Shown one piece after another: positions 1-10,585 of a stretch of DNA of 64,000 nucleotides. Position numbers and translations under genes: made by a program. The stretch is from Cherax quadricarinatus (lineage: Eukaryota; Arthropoda; Malacostraca; Decapoda; Parastacidae): contig NC_091321.1 in the NCBI RefSeq assembly GCF_038502225.1, forward strand, positions 36,500,048-36,564,047. The letters are read 5' to 3'. The notes under the pieces are model-generated. The model was given only the letters and a program-made list of their open reading frames with translations, made no database searches and was not told the DNA's origin. The stretch's first letter is position 1. Each line of letters opens with the position of its first letter.

Positions 1-184
1 AATAGCATATTTTCTATAAATCGTGTTTATTGGTAGGGGCGCTGAGTGACTAAGTTTTCAAAGTATTCCCTTAATGTAACAACTGTTATGATGGGTTTTG
101 TGCAGACAAGTGTCGAATATATTGTAGAAGGTTACGTAGAGGTTACTTATACACTCGTTGACTAGATGGGCTTTATTACACAAT

Positions 185-480
185 ATGGGTAGTAAAGTGA
201 ATTAGAGAGCAAATAAATACAGCAGTAGTTTTTAAATTATATTTCTCTCACCAAGTATGATTATAGATATTTACAAACTCAAGAGGCCAGAGACAAGAGA
301 CAACTGTGATCAACCAGCAGATGTATGAATTTGAAAAGAGCTAACCGTGAGTGCTACCACATCACCTTAGCAATCGTCTGACCCATGCTATGAATAGCTG
401 AACCAAGATACTGATTAAACGATCGGGCCTGCTTAATCATGAAACCCTTAGCACCTGGTTCACTGGTTGGGAGGCAGCTT
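185..480 (-). repeat. 3' LTR remnant of the gypsy element
   Basis: This stretch aligns with 6380-6725 in the same orientation. Shared strings include 'gcaaataaata', 'caccaagtatgatta', 'agagacaagaga', 'gtgatcaaccagcag', 'gagctaaccgtgagtgct' and 'aaacccttagcacc'. Weaker similarity extends left to about 130. The copy lacks roughly 45 bp present in the right LTR around 6455-6505. Because the coding remnants between the repeats read on the minus strand, this left copy is the 3' LTR. Confidence 0.75.
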
Positions 481-869
481 ATATGGGAGAGTGAACATGC
501 GCCCAATTAAAGAGTATGTACTCTTTGCATGCCACACCACCGCCCCAAAAGGACTCTAATGGACAGGACTAGGTAGAGTGCCGCCATGGCACATTACAAT
601 AATGGGACCACCTTTCCTATCAACCATCCAACTCATTAGATAGAGCTCTATCTTTTCTTGAGACATAAAGCCAAACTCTAAACTTAGAGCAAGACAGCAG
701 ACAGTAGGGCTAATGTAGGTTCTGGATACATGTGGATGGTAGCATAAAAAGAGCTATTTTACCCATAGTTCCTAACACATCGTAACCTAACAATTTTTTT
801 TTTTTTTTGTAAATTTTTGACAAAGAATCAACCAGCAATATGTAATATTTGAATTTGGGAACACATGAG

Positions 870-2115
870 TCTTGTGTTGTGCTTTCTCATGGAGATAAGA
901 TACACCAGAGGGCTGTGGTCACTGTATGGCTTCTTTTTCAATTGTGGAGCATACCTTCAGATGAAGTTAGTATTTGGCTGAGAAGTTAGCCACAGGCTGC
1001 AAACACTCATCTTCCCCAATATGAAGAAGTACTGCCCCCACCCATGGCCCAAAAAATTAATGTTAGATTGGCCAAAGGATGATTTGGATAAATTATCAGT
1101 TAAGTGGAAACTCTGGAAAGTCTCATAGATAACCTTAAGCTTAAACATATGTTGGTCCTTGTGTCTGACACAACAACTTCATCTAAGTAAGCGGTCATGC
1201 CTTCAAGTTCTTTAATAGCCTGATGAAACAGTTTCTGGAATGATGCCACTGAGTTTTTCATTCCAAAGGGGGTTACTCTATATTGATAATGGCCTCCTGG
1301 AATTATGAATTATCTGTTAAAGGTGCCTGATAGTAACCTTTAAGTAGGTCAAGTTTAGACACAAAAGAAGCCTTAGCCACGAAGTCATTACATCATCCAG
1401 ACGTGACAGAAAGTAAGTATCTGAGATAGTGACCTCATTCACCTTACGGTAGTCTGTACACATTTGAAAACCTCCATTAGCTTTCTTAACAAGGTTGCAC
1501 AGTGAAGGACTGGATGACTTCTCCACTACCCCATGCTCTAACAGAAATTCTACCTCCTGCTGAAGTAAGATAAGGTAAGATTTCGTTTGGATTTTTAACC
1601 CCGGAGGGTTAGTCACCCAGGATAACCCAAGAAAGTCAGTGCGTCACCAAGGATTGTCAGTCTCATTTCCATTGGGCTTCTCAATCTTCTCCCCCAGGAT
1701 GCAACCCACACCAGTCGACTAACACCCAGGTACCTATTTGCTGCTAGGTGAACAGGACAATAGGTGTAAGGAAATGAGTCGAAATGTTTCTACCACACTG
1801 GGAATTGAACCGAGCCCTCCTTGTGTAAAGTGAGAGCTTTAGCCACCAAACCACCGAGGTCTCTGTTTTTCAGGGTTAGGTCTGTAGGGGGAGAGTTTAT
1901 AGGTTTAGAGTTTCCAACATCTACATTATGATGATATTCTAGTGTATATTTTTTTCAGACCATCTGAAAAGATATCAGGATAAGATTGTAGGAATGCAGT
2001 TAAACTTGTTACTTGATTCTTAGACAGCTCCACCATTAAAGGGCTAGGGTCCTTGAGGAGGACAGAATTGGGAAGCTTTATGTGAATGTCAGGAATAGAG
2101 CGCAAGGAGTCAGGG
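870..2115 (-). pseudogene. Gypsy reverse transcriptase / RNase H remnant
   Basis: Minus-strand reading from 2115 down to about 870 shows, in several frames, the reverse transcriptase of the gypsy element. Near 2000-1950 there is a pre-RT stretch (LTAFLQSYPDIFSDG). A fingers segment follows at 1616-1380 (VEFLLEHGVVEKSSSP, CTDYRKVNEVT). The palm motif KLDLLKGYYQAPL lies near 1345-1320. Near 1200 the catalytic motif reads YLDE where YLDD is expected. Thumb-like residues (SSFGQSNINFLGHGWGQ) lie at 1148-957, and an RNase H start (STIEKEA) near 930. A SINE at about 1596-1862 splits the fingers region. Frame changes and a stop make it non-functional. It lies downstream of integrase, the reverse of usual gypsy order. 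Confidence 0.8.
1596..1862 (-). mobile_element. tRNA-derived SINE inserted in gypsy RT
   Basis: Read on the minus strand, the head contains a tRNA-like promoter: an A-box-like 'tggctaaagctc' near 1840 and a B-box-like 'ggttcaattcc' near 1805. A body and a 3' end containing 'gagggttag' follow. Body sequence ('cagtcgactaacacccaggt') recurs at 42222-42265 and, diverged, at 12860-12890, so this is a dispersed family. Clear target-site duplications were not found. Confidence 0.75.
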
Positions 2116-2302
2116 TCGTCTACAGAGGCAGAGGACAGAGTCATTACTGGGACTTTATCTGGAGAATTAAATGCTTTAATTTGATTAATGTGGCATGTTT
2201 TACTCTTTTTCTTACTCTTTGAGGTCTTGTCAAGGGGAGCTTCCACATAATTTACAACGGATAATTTACTTACAATTAGCATTGGCCCCATAAATCTAGC
2301 TG

Positions 2303-3429
2303 TTAGTGCAGGAACCTCTGTTCCTGCACTAACACCTTGTCTCCTGGATGAAAGGAGAGAAACTTTGAGTTTCTGTCGTACCTCTGTTTCATATTATTTT
2401 GAGCTGTTTTTAAGTTAGCCTTAGCCAACTGACATGCCACCTGCAACCTTGAAAAAGGGTTGTAGTATGTTATGCAGGCATCTTCTCCTATCCATCCTTC
2501 AATGAGCACTCGAAGAAGACCTCATACGTTGTGCCCAAAGATCAGCTCAAACGGTCTGTACCCTGTGGAGTCCTGCGTAGTTTCTCTCATTGCGAACAGC
2601 AACAGAGGTAGTGGTTCATCCCAGTCTGTAGGAAAATGCATGCTTAAAGTTCTCAACATGATTTTTAATGTCTGATGGATTCTTTCAACGGCATCTTGGG
2701 ACTGAGGATGATAGGCAGTGGATAAGGTATGAATTAGTCCTAGCCTAGTTAATGCTTCCCTAAAAACTTAGCAGTAAAATTAGTACCTATGTCACTCTGA
2801 ATAGATTTAAGAATACCAAAGCAGGAAATAAACCTAGTTAAGGCCATAAGAATTGCTTTAGTATTGATAATGCACATTGAGATTGCCTCTGGATATCTAG
2901 TTACTTTATCCATGATAGTAAATAAACACTGGTTTCCAGACTTAGACTTAGGTAGTGGACCTACACAATCTATGATTAACTCTGCAAAAAGTTCTCCATC
3001 AGCAGATATGGGATGGAGAGGTGCAGGTTTAATGGGGTGTCCAGGTTTTCCTACTTGCTGACACTCTCTACAACAGCGGATATGATTCTTCACATCCTGT
3101 CTTAACTTTGGCCAAAAGAATTCTTGTAGTGTTCTATACATGGTTTTAGTAATTCCTAAGTGGCCTCCTGACTAAGAGTTATGAGCTATATTTAGTATTA
3201 GTGATTTAAACTTTTTAGGAACTACCAATCTATCTGTCTGTTGCCTTCCCTCTACCTCCTTACCAGTCTCAATGCAGATTAAGAAGTCGTTTTTAATTTC
3301 ATATTTGACTGGTTGATCTGAGGGGGATTCACCCATGGCTGCCTGAAAAACTAAATTCAACGAAGGGTCTTTTCGCTGTTCTTTCCAAAAGGACAGTCCC
3401 TTAGGCATGGAAACAGAGATATCTGGCAA
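2303..3429 (-). pseudogene. Gypsy integrase remnant
   Basis: Three successive open segments form an integrase. At 3429-3172 is the pre-zinc-finger linker ending in IAHNS. At 3141-2749 are the cysteine half of the HHCC finger (CCRECQQVGK), the core start (ELIIDCVGPLP, first catalytic Asp) and SIQSDIGTNFTAKF (second catalytic Asp). At 2509-2303 is the C-terminal domain (KQRYDRNSKFLSFHPGDKVLV). The integrase would insert retrotransposon cDNA into the host genome. Here it is broken: the segments are out of frame and the third catalytic region, between 2749 and 2510, is not open. Its position upstream of RT is the key structural oddity. Confidence 0.82.
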
Positions 3430-3489
3430 TCCTACAACCCTGGAATAGGAAGGCTTGATCTGGGTCTCCTCACTAATTTACGAGACCCT

Positions 3490-3890
3490 GGTCAGTTTTC
3501 CTCGTAAAACAAATTGGCTATTCCAAGATCAAAGCCGTCCAAGGATGGGTTAGCATGCTCATCAGATATCCCTTGGGATTTTGCTCGAATTATGGCCAAC
3601 ATTAGGGAAGAATTAATCATCATAGATTCTGTACACTTAGTAGAATTAATGTTATTACCCAGTAATAACATGGTATCTTTCAGTGGAAATCCGTCAGAAA
3701 CACCTATAGTCAAATAGTCAGTGTAATATTTACTCTGCACATATATTTAATGTAAAGGGACGGGAAATACTGCTTCTTCAAATGATTCTAAAAGTACTGA
3801 TAAGTGTAATGACGTTTGTTCAGAGAGGGGAAGTACTCCCTCTCTTATTAAAGAAAGATATGCCCCAGTATTTCTAAATGTTCTCACTTC
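3490..3890 (-). pseudogene. Gypsy aspartic protease remnant
   Basis: Minus-strand translation around 3890-3840 reads FRNTGAYLSLI, which matches the protease active-site region but has Asn in place of the catalytic Asp of DTGA. Downstream, the segment 3740-3492 contains FPLKDTMLLLGNN, like the C-terminal flap/helix region of gypsy proteases. The segment lies between the zinc knuckle and integrase, as expected for gag-pol. The D-to-N change, plus a stop between the two segments near 3750, indicates loss of function. Confidence 0.6.
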
Positions 3891-3984
3891 AGTTTTCTTT
3901 GAATGCTACTGTAGTATGGGGCCATTTCCCCTTTTATTTCTTTTTTATCCATGTCAGTAGGAAGATTAGTAATTCTTACTTATG

Positions 3985-6095
3985 GTTGGGGCTTAAGTGG
4001 GCAATTAGGCTTCACATGGCTGAGTTTGTGGCAAAGATAACACATTACCTCAGGTTTCACTTTTGTTCCCTGCTGATTTTGCGGCTTATGCCACTCTGGA
4101 TACCGACGTCGTGGTTCACCATATTGAGTGGTTTGATATCACTCACCCAGTTGACCGTGAGTTGAGTAACATGGCTGACCCGGTGACTTCGTTGGGTGAC
4201 GTCATTGTTCACCTTCGTTCTTGCACTTCGTTCTCTAATCAGGAACTCTTCTTTGACGATCTCTGCTCATGCCAGGCTGTTGAAAAGAAAGATAAGACCG
4301 CTCGGACAAGAAACGTTTAGTTTCAAAAGTATCAGCCAACCTGGCTGCTTCTAATGCAGTAGCCAACGAATGATCTTCAAGGAAGACTCGATCCTCTGGT
4401 CCAACAGACTTCATCAGGTTATCCACCAAGATTAATTGTACCAGGTCCGAGAAGTTAGCGACACCATTTTCCTTGTACCACTTGGTAAAGGCTTTTGTCT
4501 GCTGTCTTACAAAGTCAACATAAGACTGACCCAGCTGTCGTTTGCCTAGTTTGAATTCCTTCCTGTACTTGGCAGGAATACACTGATAAGCCCCAAGAAC
4601 CGTGTTTTTCACCACCCGATAGTTGCCAAAATTGTCATTGTCTAACACCGATGTAAATTCCTGTGCCTACCAAACAATGCTGTATGCACCAATGCTGCCC
4701 AAGGCACTTCAGGCCACCTTAAGGCTTGAGCCTGGTTTTAATATGTCTCAAAAAACTGTTGAGTCTCAGCTTCAACAAAACGAGGAGCTAGCTGTGCTCC
4801 CTTTTGCAAACTAAAGTCATCAACAGTTTGCTTAAATTGGCTCCTCTCATTCTCTCTTTCAAACTCCTCTCTAGCAAATGTTCGCTGCTCCTTGGTTTGT
4901 TAAAGATTGAGTTTGGCTAACTCAAGCGCCAATGAAGCGGACTCGCCCTTAGACAACCCACATACACCTGCTGCTGCAGAGAATTCTGATGTTGTGTGTC
5001 TCCCATTAGACAAACCCGATACACATGCAGCTGCACTAGATTGTCGATAGGAGAATTCTGGTGTTGTGTCTCTCCCATTCTGCCAGGAACCTAAGCGGAG
5101 ATCTGCGACTTACTGATCCTATAGAGCAGGGGTGCCCAACCAGGGGTGCTCCCACCCCCTGGGGGTGCGAGACATCATTCCAGGTTGTGCGAGAAGCGTC
5201 CGTCTTAATAACAGAATATTGATTCATTTATTACTTATTAATATTCAATAATCATAGTAAAATTACAATTATCTTTATTTTCATCTCTTTATTTCAGATT
5301 ATCAATTATCTTTTGTCAATTAAGACAAAATCCAGAAATCATTTGAATGCACAGGCAGACATGTGTGTTACTATCAGCAACATAGTTCCCCGTTTTGTAA
5401 AACTCTCAAACAAGAAACAGGAACAAAAGAATCATTGAATTAAAATGGATTAGCAAACTTTTTGGAAGTCAGCCTTTTGATTTTATTATCTTGTACATAT
5501 TTAAAGAAAGTAAGTATTTTTTGTATGGTATATTCAAATGTTAATCGGAGACATCCTTTCTTGTCCATATGTTTGATTTTTTACATATTAAAAAAAATAA
5601 AATTCCTTTCTAAAGGTTTGAAAGCTAGTTCTTGATTTGACTTTTTTGTATATATTTCAAGCAAGAGTTATTATTTTTGTAAGGTGTATTCAAATATCAT
5701 TCTGTGATATGTTTCTTTTGTGTAAGTCTGATTTTTGTTCACATATTAGAAAGTGAAATAATATCTTCTTTTGATAAAATTTAGTGTGATTCCACATCCT
5801 TTATCCTTGAACAAAGTTTAAATTGTAGGGGGTGCGAGGATAGAGCAAAAATTTTATAGGGGTGCAGGAGTAAGAAAAGGTTGGGAACCACTGCTATAGA
5901 GGAAGAAATGTTAATCTGGTGTACCATAGTTGCCTCTGCTTCCAACTTTGTACGAATAATGTCACGAAGCTGCACACCAGTAAGGGTGTTGTGATACCCA
6001 ATACCAATGTAATGAACAATTTGCCAGCAATGCTTTAGAGAAAGTTTGGACAGATTTAGTAGAGTAAATTCAGATACCAATCATCTGACTTGTAT
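3985..6095 (-). pseudogene. Gypsy gag remnant with CCHC zinc knuckle, interrupted by a MITE
   Basis: At 4648-4235 a gag-like helical stretch is visible (YRKEFKLGKRQLGQSYVDFV, then LVDNLMKSVGPEDRVFLE), of the type found in gypsy capsids. At 4042-4001 the minus strand encodes a perfect CX2CX4HX4C knuckle (CYLCHKLSHVKPNC), the nucleic-acid-binding end of gag. The N-terminal part (TLTGVQLRDIIRTKLEAEA) resumes at about 6000-5920. It is separated from the rest by the MITE at 5127-5893. Frameshifts are numerous. Removing the MITE and one copy of its duplicated 8-bp target would restore sequence continuity, but not an open frame. Confidence 0.7.
5127..5893. mobile_element. hAT-type MITE, 767 bp, with 8-bp target-site duplication
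   Basis: The element starts CAGGGGTGCCCAACC and ends with the inverse of CAGTGGTTCCCAACC. The 8-bp sequence CTATAGAG lies immediately outside both ends (5119-5126 and 5894-5901). The 8-bp length and the nTnnnnAn pattern fit hAT-superfamily insertion. The interior is AT-rich and has no transposase coding, so it is non-autonomous. It landed inside the gag region of the gypsy element and is therefore younger than it. Confidence 0.92.
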
Positions 6096-6379
6096 AGGTG
6101 GCATTAATTAACCCCAGCATAACACGCTGTTTGCAATACATGCTCAAGCAGGTATGCACAGTACGACTGCAGAATACTCACACGCAATAGCAAGGCTGGC
6201 ACGCAATAGCGAAGCAAGTGCAAAGTTGACACGCAATAATCCGAAGTGATAGCAAAGCTGATACAATGCCAGATAGCAAAGCTATCTAAACAATGCAAAA
6301 CTAGGTCCTGCTTCAGCTCTCGGGCAGGCTACACATATTACACACCCAGGTGAGAAAGGCTTCTTATCCAGAGTCATAA

Positions 6380-6725
6380 AGGGAATTTGAGTGCAAATAA
6401 ATATGGCAGTAGTTTTTAAATTTTTTTTCTTTCACCAAGTATGATTACAGGTATTTACACTTATGTACACTATGTACAAGAGTTTGGAAAGTAAGTATAT
6501 CATGGTGATCAAGAGGCAAGACAACAGCCAGAGACAAGAGACATCTGTGATCAACCAGCAGCTGTATGAATCTGACAAGAGCTAACCGTGAGTGCTAGCA
6601 AGTCACCTTAGCAATTGTCTGACCCATATTATGATTGACTGAACCAAGGTACTGATTTAACGATGGGGTCTCACTTAATCATTAAACCCTTAGCACCCAG
6701 TTCGCTGGTTGAGAGGCGGCCTGCC
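6380..6725 (-). repeat. 5' LTR remnant of the gypsy element
   Basis: This is the partner of the repeat at 185-480. It is longer by an internal stretch (around 6455-6505) that is absent from the left copy. Weak similarity extends left to about 6327. A clear primer-binding site could not be recognised on its inner side. Divergence between the two LTRs is substantial (many substitutions by eye), consistent with an old insertion. Confidence 0.75.
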
Positions 6726-7555
6726 ACAATGGGTATACCAGGTAGTCGTTCTTCGAGGGTAGCCAAGAGCCAGTTCAAGGGGGTAATGTTGACTGGAGTT
6801 CAACAGGGTGGCAAGTGAGACAGAGGCCAGGAAGAGAAGGTAGACCTCGGTGCATGTCATCTGCCATGCACTTCTGAAACTAGGCCTTGGGCCAGCAAAT
6901 CCCTCTTAGAGGGGTATGTGTGAGACATGGGTAGGTATACCGTCTAAATTTTTGTTTTGTCGCACACCCTGGGTCGTCCCAACCCGACAACACAGGGTGC
7001 AAAAGAAAGAAACTATAAATACACCCATGGAGCATGGCTTGGTTTACCACTATGCAAACATGGTTACTTTATCCGATCTCAAAAAGCTCTCTCCTGTTTC
7101 TGGCTGGAGAGAAAAAGGCATACCACTCTGCAGAGTGGTGAGTGTTACCAAGTGACGTCAGAACAGCGCTGGAGTATAAATCTTCTTATGTACAGTTTGT
7201 CAAGGGACGCTAATCCATCCACACGTCTGTAAAACAATGAATGGCAGTAGCTTTTCCTAGGGTGTGATATGTGACATGAAAGGGCAGCACTGCCCTGGTC
7301 TATAATACAGAAAACAATACATGTTGAGTGCCATAAATCTGCATTTACTTTACTTGCAAGGAAAATATTATGTCATTACTATAGTTACAATCATACACAA
7401 CATACTTTAACTATAAAACTGTAAAACGAATGAGCATTGATGCCCATTTCAGCAAGAAGACACTTAGTATAGTCAGCAAAGCAGTCTGACAACTCAACAG
7501 GTGTGTCAGTATCACAGAAACGTTCTGCTGTCTTCGGTCTCAGACCATAGGTATC
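6726..7555 (-). other. Unassigned segment; possible 3' UTR/LTR of the second gypsy element
   Basis: No coding sequence was recognised. The segment lies directly downstream, on the minus strand, of the stop codon of the second gypsy pol, which is where a 3' UTR and LTR would be. It contains two 'tataaat' strings (near 7012 and 7174) and a short palindrome, 'accactctgcagagtggt', near 7120. No matching second LTR was found in the window, so the LTR identity is only inference from position. Confidence 0.35.
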
Positions 7556-10060
7556 TTACTGGACGGGAGGAGAGTTATTGGTCATATTAGCAGAACTAAG
7601 AGAAGTTGATGAGTTGTCGCTAGTGTCAATCTGATTGCACTGTTGCAACACACGCTCCTCCAGCTCAGCCTCAGCTAGTGTCAGTCTGGTTGTACTGTTG
7701 CAACGCACGTTCCTCCAGCTCAGCCTCAGCTAGTGTCAGTCTAGTTGCACTGTTGCAACACACGCTCCTCCAGCTCAGCCTCAGCTAGTGTCAGTCTGGT
7801 TGCACTGTTGCAACACACGCTCCTCCAGCTCAGCCTCAGCTAGTGTCAGTCTGGTTGTACTGTTGCAACGCACGTTCCTCCAGCTCAGCCTCAGCTAGTG
7901 TCAGTCTAGTTGCACTGTTGCAACACACGCTCCTCCAGCTCAGCCTCAGCTAGTGTCAGTCTGGTTGCACTGTTGCAACACACGCTCCTCCAGCTCAGCC
8001 TCAGCTAGTGTCAGTCTGGTTGCACTGTTGCAACGCACGCTCCTCCAGCTCAGCCTCAGCTAGTGTCAGTCTGGTTGCACTGTTGCAACGCACGCTCCTC
8101 CAGCTCAGCCTCAGTTAGTGCCAGTCTGGTTGCACTGTTGCAACGCACGCTCCTCCAGCTCAGCCTCAGTTAGTGTCAGTCTGGTTGCACTGTTGCAACG
8201 CACGCTCCTCCAGCTCAGCCTCAGCTAGTGTCAGTCTGGTTGCACTGTTGCAACGCACGCTCCTCCAGCTCAGCCTCAGCTAGTGTCAGTCTGGTTGCAC
8301 TGTTGCAACACACGCTCCTCCAGCTCAGCCTCAGCTAGTGTCAGTCTGGTTGCACTGTTGCAACGCACGCTCCTCCAGCTCAGCCTCAGCTAGTGTCAGT
8401 CTGGTTGCACTGTTGCAACGCACGCTCCTCCAGCTCAGCCTCAGCTAGTGTCAGTCTGGTTGCACTGTTGCAACACACGCTCCTCCAGCTCAGCCTCAGC
8501 TAGTGTCAGTCTGGTTGCACTGTTGCAACGCACGCTCCTCCAGCTCAGCCTCAGCTAGTGTCAGTCTGGTTGCACTGTTGCAACGCACGCTCCTCCAGCT
8601 CAGCCTCAGTTAGTGCCAGTCTGGTTGCACTGTTGCAACGCACGCTCCTCCAGCTCAGCCTCAGTTAGTGTCAGTCTGGTTGCACTGTTGCAACGCACGC
8701 TCCTCCAGCTCAGCCTCAGCTAGTGCCAGTTTGGTTGCACTGTTGCAACACACGCTCCTCCAGCTCAGCCTCAGTTAGTGCCAGTCTGGTTGCACTGTTG
8801 CAACGCACGCTCCTCCAGCTCAGCCTCAGTTAGTGTCAGTCTGGTTGCACTGTTGCAACGCACGCTCCTCCAGCTCAGCCTCAGCTAGTGTCAGTCTGGT
8901 TGCACTGTTGCAACACACGCTCCTCCAGCTCAGCCTCAGTTAGTGTCAGTCTGGTTGCACTGTTGCAACGCACGCTCCTCCAGCTCAGCCTCAGCTAGTG
9001 CCAGTTTGGTTGCACTGTTGCAACACACGCTCCTCCAGCTCAGCCTCAGTTAGTGCCAGTCTGGTTGCACTGTTGCAACGCACGCTCCTCCAGCTCAGCC
9101 TCAGTTAGTGTCAGTCTGGTTGCACTGTTGCAACGCACGCTCCTCCAGCTCAGCCTCAGCTAGTGCCAGTTTGGTTGCACTGTTGCAACGCACGCTCCTC
9201 CAGATCTGCCTCACCTCTAACATTATCAATGTCCTTCATGTGGTCAAGGTGAGCTTCTTTAATCGTTCCTGTGGTAATCTCCCTTACCTGGAACTTGTTG
9301 CCGTGAAGCTGTCTAAGGACACGGTGAAGACCAACAAATATGGAAACTAGTTTCTGTGTACCAGGGGTTTGCGTAGGGTTTAGCAGCGTCACTTTGCAAC
9401 CTGGTACAACCTTACTCTTCTTAGCAATGCGATTAGACGTAAACTTATCCATCGCTCTCTTCAGATTTTTTTCGTACTCTCAGAAACAAGCTGCACAGTC
9501 AGCATCATATTGATGCTGACATTGTCAGCGCCATTTACAGGCTAAAGAGGCGGAAATAGAATTCCATACGACAAACACTTGCCATAGCCATACAATGCGA
9601 AGTTGGGTGTGTCTCCGAGCTGTTATGTGAAGACCTTACATGTAGAGTACTCAGCATATCTAGAATGACTTCATCACATGTAGAACAACTCGCATTAATG
9701 GCGTGGAGCTACTGGCGCTTGATGTATGTCAAATCTAGAGCAAAAATCCAGCATTGTGTCATTAATGAACTCCGATCCATTGTCCAACAGGAGGACGCGG
9801 ATGCAAGTGTGGCGGAGAACAACATATTCTCTAAAAGCATTAGCAATAGTCTCGGCGGTTTTGTTAGGGATGGGTACTAGTTCACAGTGCCATGGCAAGC
9901 TATCCACCATAACAAACAGGTGTTTATTACCCTTCTGTAAGGTCGAGAACTTCGTTAATAGGTCGACAGACGTTCTCTCCCAGGGCTCCTTTGTAACGGG
10001 ATACTTGATAGCGGGATTAGGACCAGTGACGGTACCTTTGTGCATGTACAACAACAACAA
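7556..10060 (-). pseudogene. Second Ty3/gypsy pol: integrase C-terminal half expanded by a minisatellite
   Basis: The minus strand from 10060 reads an integrase core: ERTSVDLLTKF (first Asp), then VLLLDNGSEF (second Asp). A frame-broken stretch follows near 9590-9540 (QLGDTPNFALYGYG). The C-terminal domain lies at 9452-9225 (VPGCKVTLLNPTQTPGT, then LHRVLRQLHGNKFQVREI). The last codons (EADLEERALQQCNQTGTS) run straight into the 55-bp array at 7625-9215. On the far side of the array the same peptide-coding sequence resumes and continues as DNSSTSLSSANMTNNSPPVQ to a stop at 7556-7558. Integrase is therefore the final pol domain here, the conventional gypsy order. Upstream pol is cut off by the (TAC)n tract at 10056. 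Confidence 0.8.
7625..9215. repeat. 55-bp minisatellite, about 29 copies
   Basis: Near-identical 55-bp units each contain 'ggttgcactgttgcaac' and 'ctcctccagctcagcctcag'. Variation is limited mainly to cgcacgc/cacacgc, agctagtg/agttagtg and gtcagt/gccagt. The units are copies of the closing codons of the gypsy pol in which they sit. Since 55 is not a multiple of 3 and the unit contains an in-frame TGA on the coding strand, the expansion destroyed the reading frame. Confidence 0.95.
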
Positions 10061-10085
10061 CTACTACTACTACTACTACCACTAT

Positions 10086-10146
<61 letters not shown>

Positions 10147-10165
10147 GCTACTACTACTACTGTTC
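10056..10165. repeat. (TAC)n microsatellite
   Basis: About 35 tandem 'tac' triplets with few interruptions, preceded by 'acaacaacaa'. The tract truncates the upstream part of the second gypsy pol. Long open frames here (poly-Tyr, poly-Leu) are an artefact of the triplet repeat. Confidence 0.97.
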
Positions 10166-10585
10166 CTCCTGATCCTCCTTCTGCTCCTCCTCCTGCTCTT
10201 CTTCTATTCTTCCTTCCCGTCTCTTCCTCCTCTCCCTCACCTCACCGCCTCTCCACAAGGTCAGTTAGTGTACTTAAAAGTCTTCCAGCCTGGTCAACAA
10301 GCCATTCCTGCCAGCCTAGCCCAGTGGTGCGGTCACCGGTGAGTAGTCCAGTGTTGTCAGATACCGCTAATGGTGTTCCTGACGTTCCAGACACCACTTG
10401 TGGTATTCCTGCTGTGTCAGACACATCCAACGCTGACGTCAAGACGTCAGAAAGCATTAATGATTAAGGAGCATATTATTAACGTAATGAAGCACTTTAT
10501 TATAATTATAGAAGGTCAACAGGTGCAGTGGTTGATCTCTGAGCTGCTCCCTGGTGTAGGTGACGGATGAAAGTAGTTGTGTTGG
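10166..10585. other. CT-rich spacer and unassigned unique sequence
   Basis: 10166-10250 is pyrimidine-rich ('ctcctcctgctcttcttc'). 10250-10585 is higher-complexity sequence in which I recognise no coding domain or known repeat. An open frame at 10457-10242 on the minus strand has no recognisable motif and is not called as a gene. Confidence 0.5.

Larger units (their letters stand above)
130..6725 (-). mobile_element. Degraded Ty3/gypsy LTR retrotransposon with integrase before reverse transcriptase
   Basis: Two diverged direct repeats (about 185-480 and 6380-6725) bound a block whose minus-strand remnants run in the order gag, CCHC zinc knuckle, protease, integrase, reverse transcriptase, RNase H. 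Standard Ty3/gypsy elements have integrase last. Integrase-first order within the gypsy group is known for Gmr1-like elements, so I assign it there by domain order. All coding segments carry stops and frameshifts, and a SINE and a hAT-type MITE are inserted. The LTR edges are approximate because the copies differ by many substitutions and an indel. The element is inactive and old. Confidence 0.8.

Noticed and set aside
5036..5227. 63-codon open frame on the minus strand
   Set aside because: A chimera running from gypsy gag into the hAT MITE terminus.
6957..7232. 91-codon open frame
   Set aside because: No recognisable motif; lies in a probable LTR/3' UTR region.
7625..9215. Regular 55-bp repeat as a possible CRISPR-like array
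   Set aside because: Units are directly contiguous with no variable spacers, and the genome is eukaryotic.
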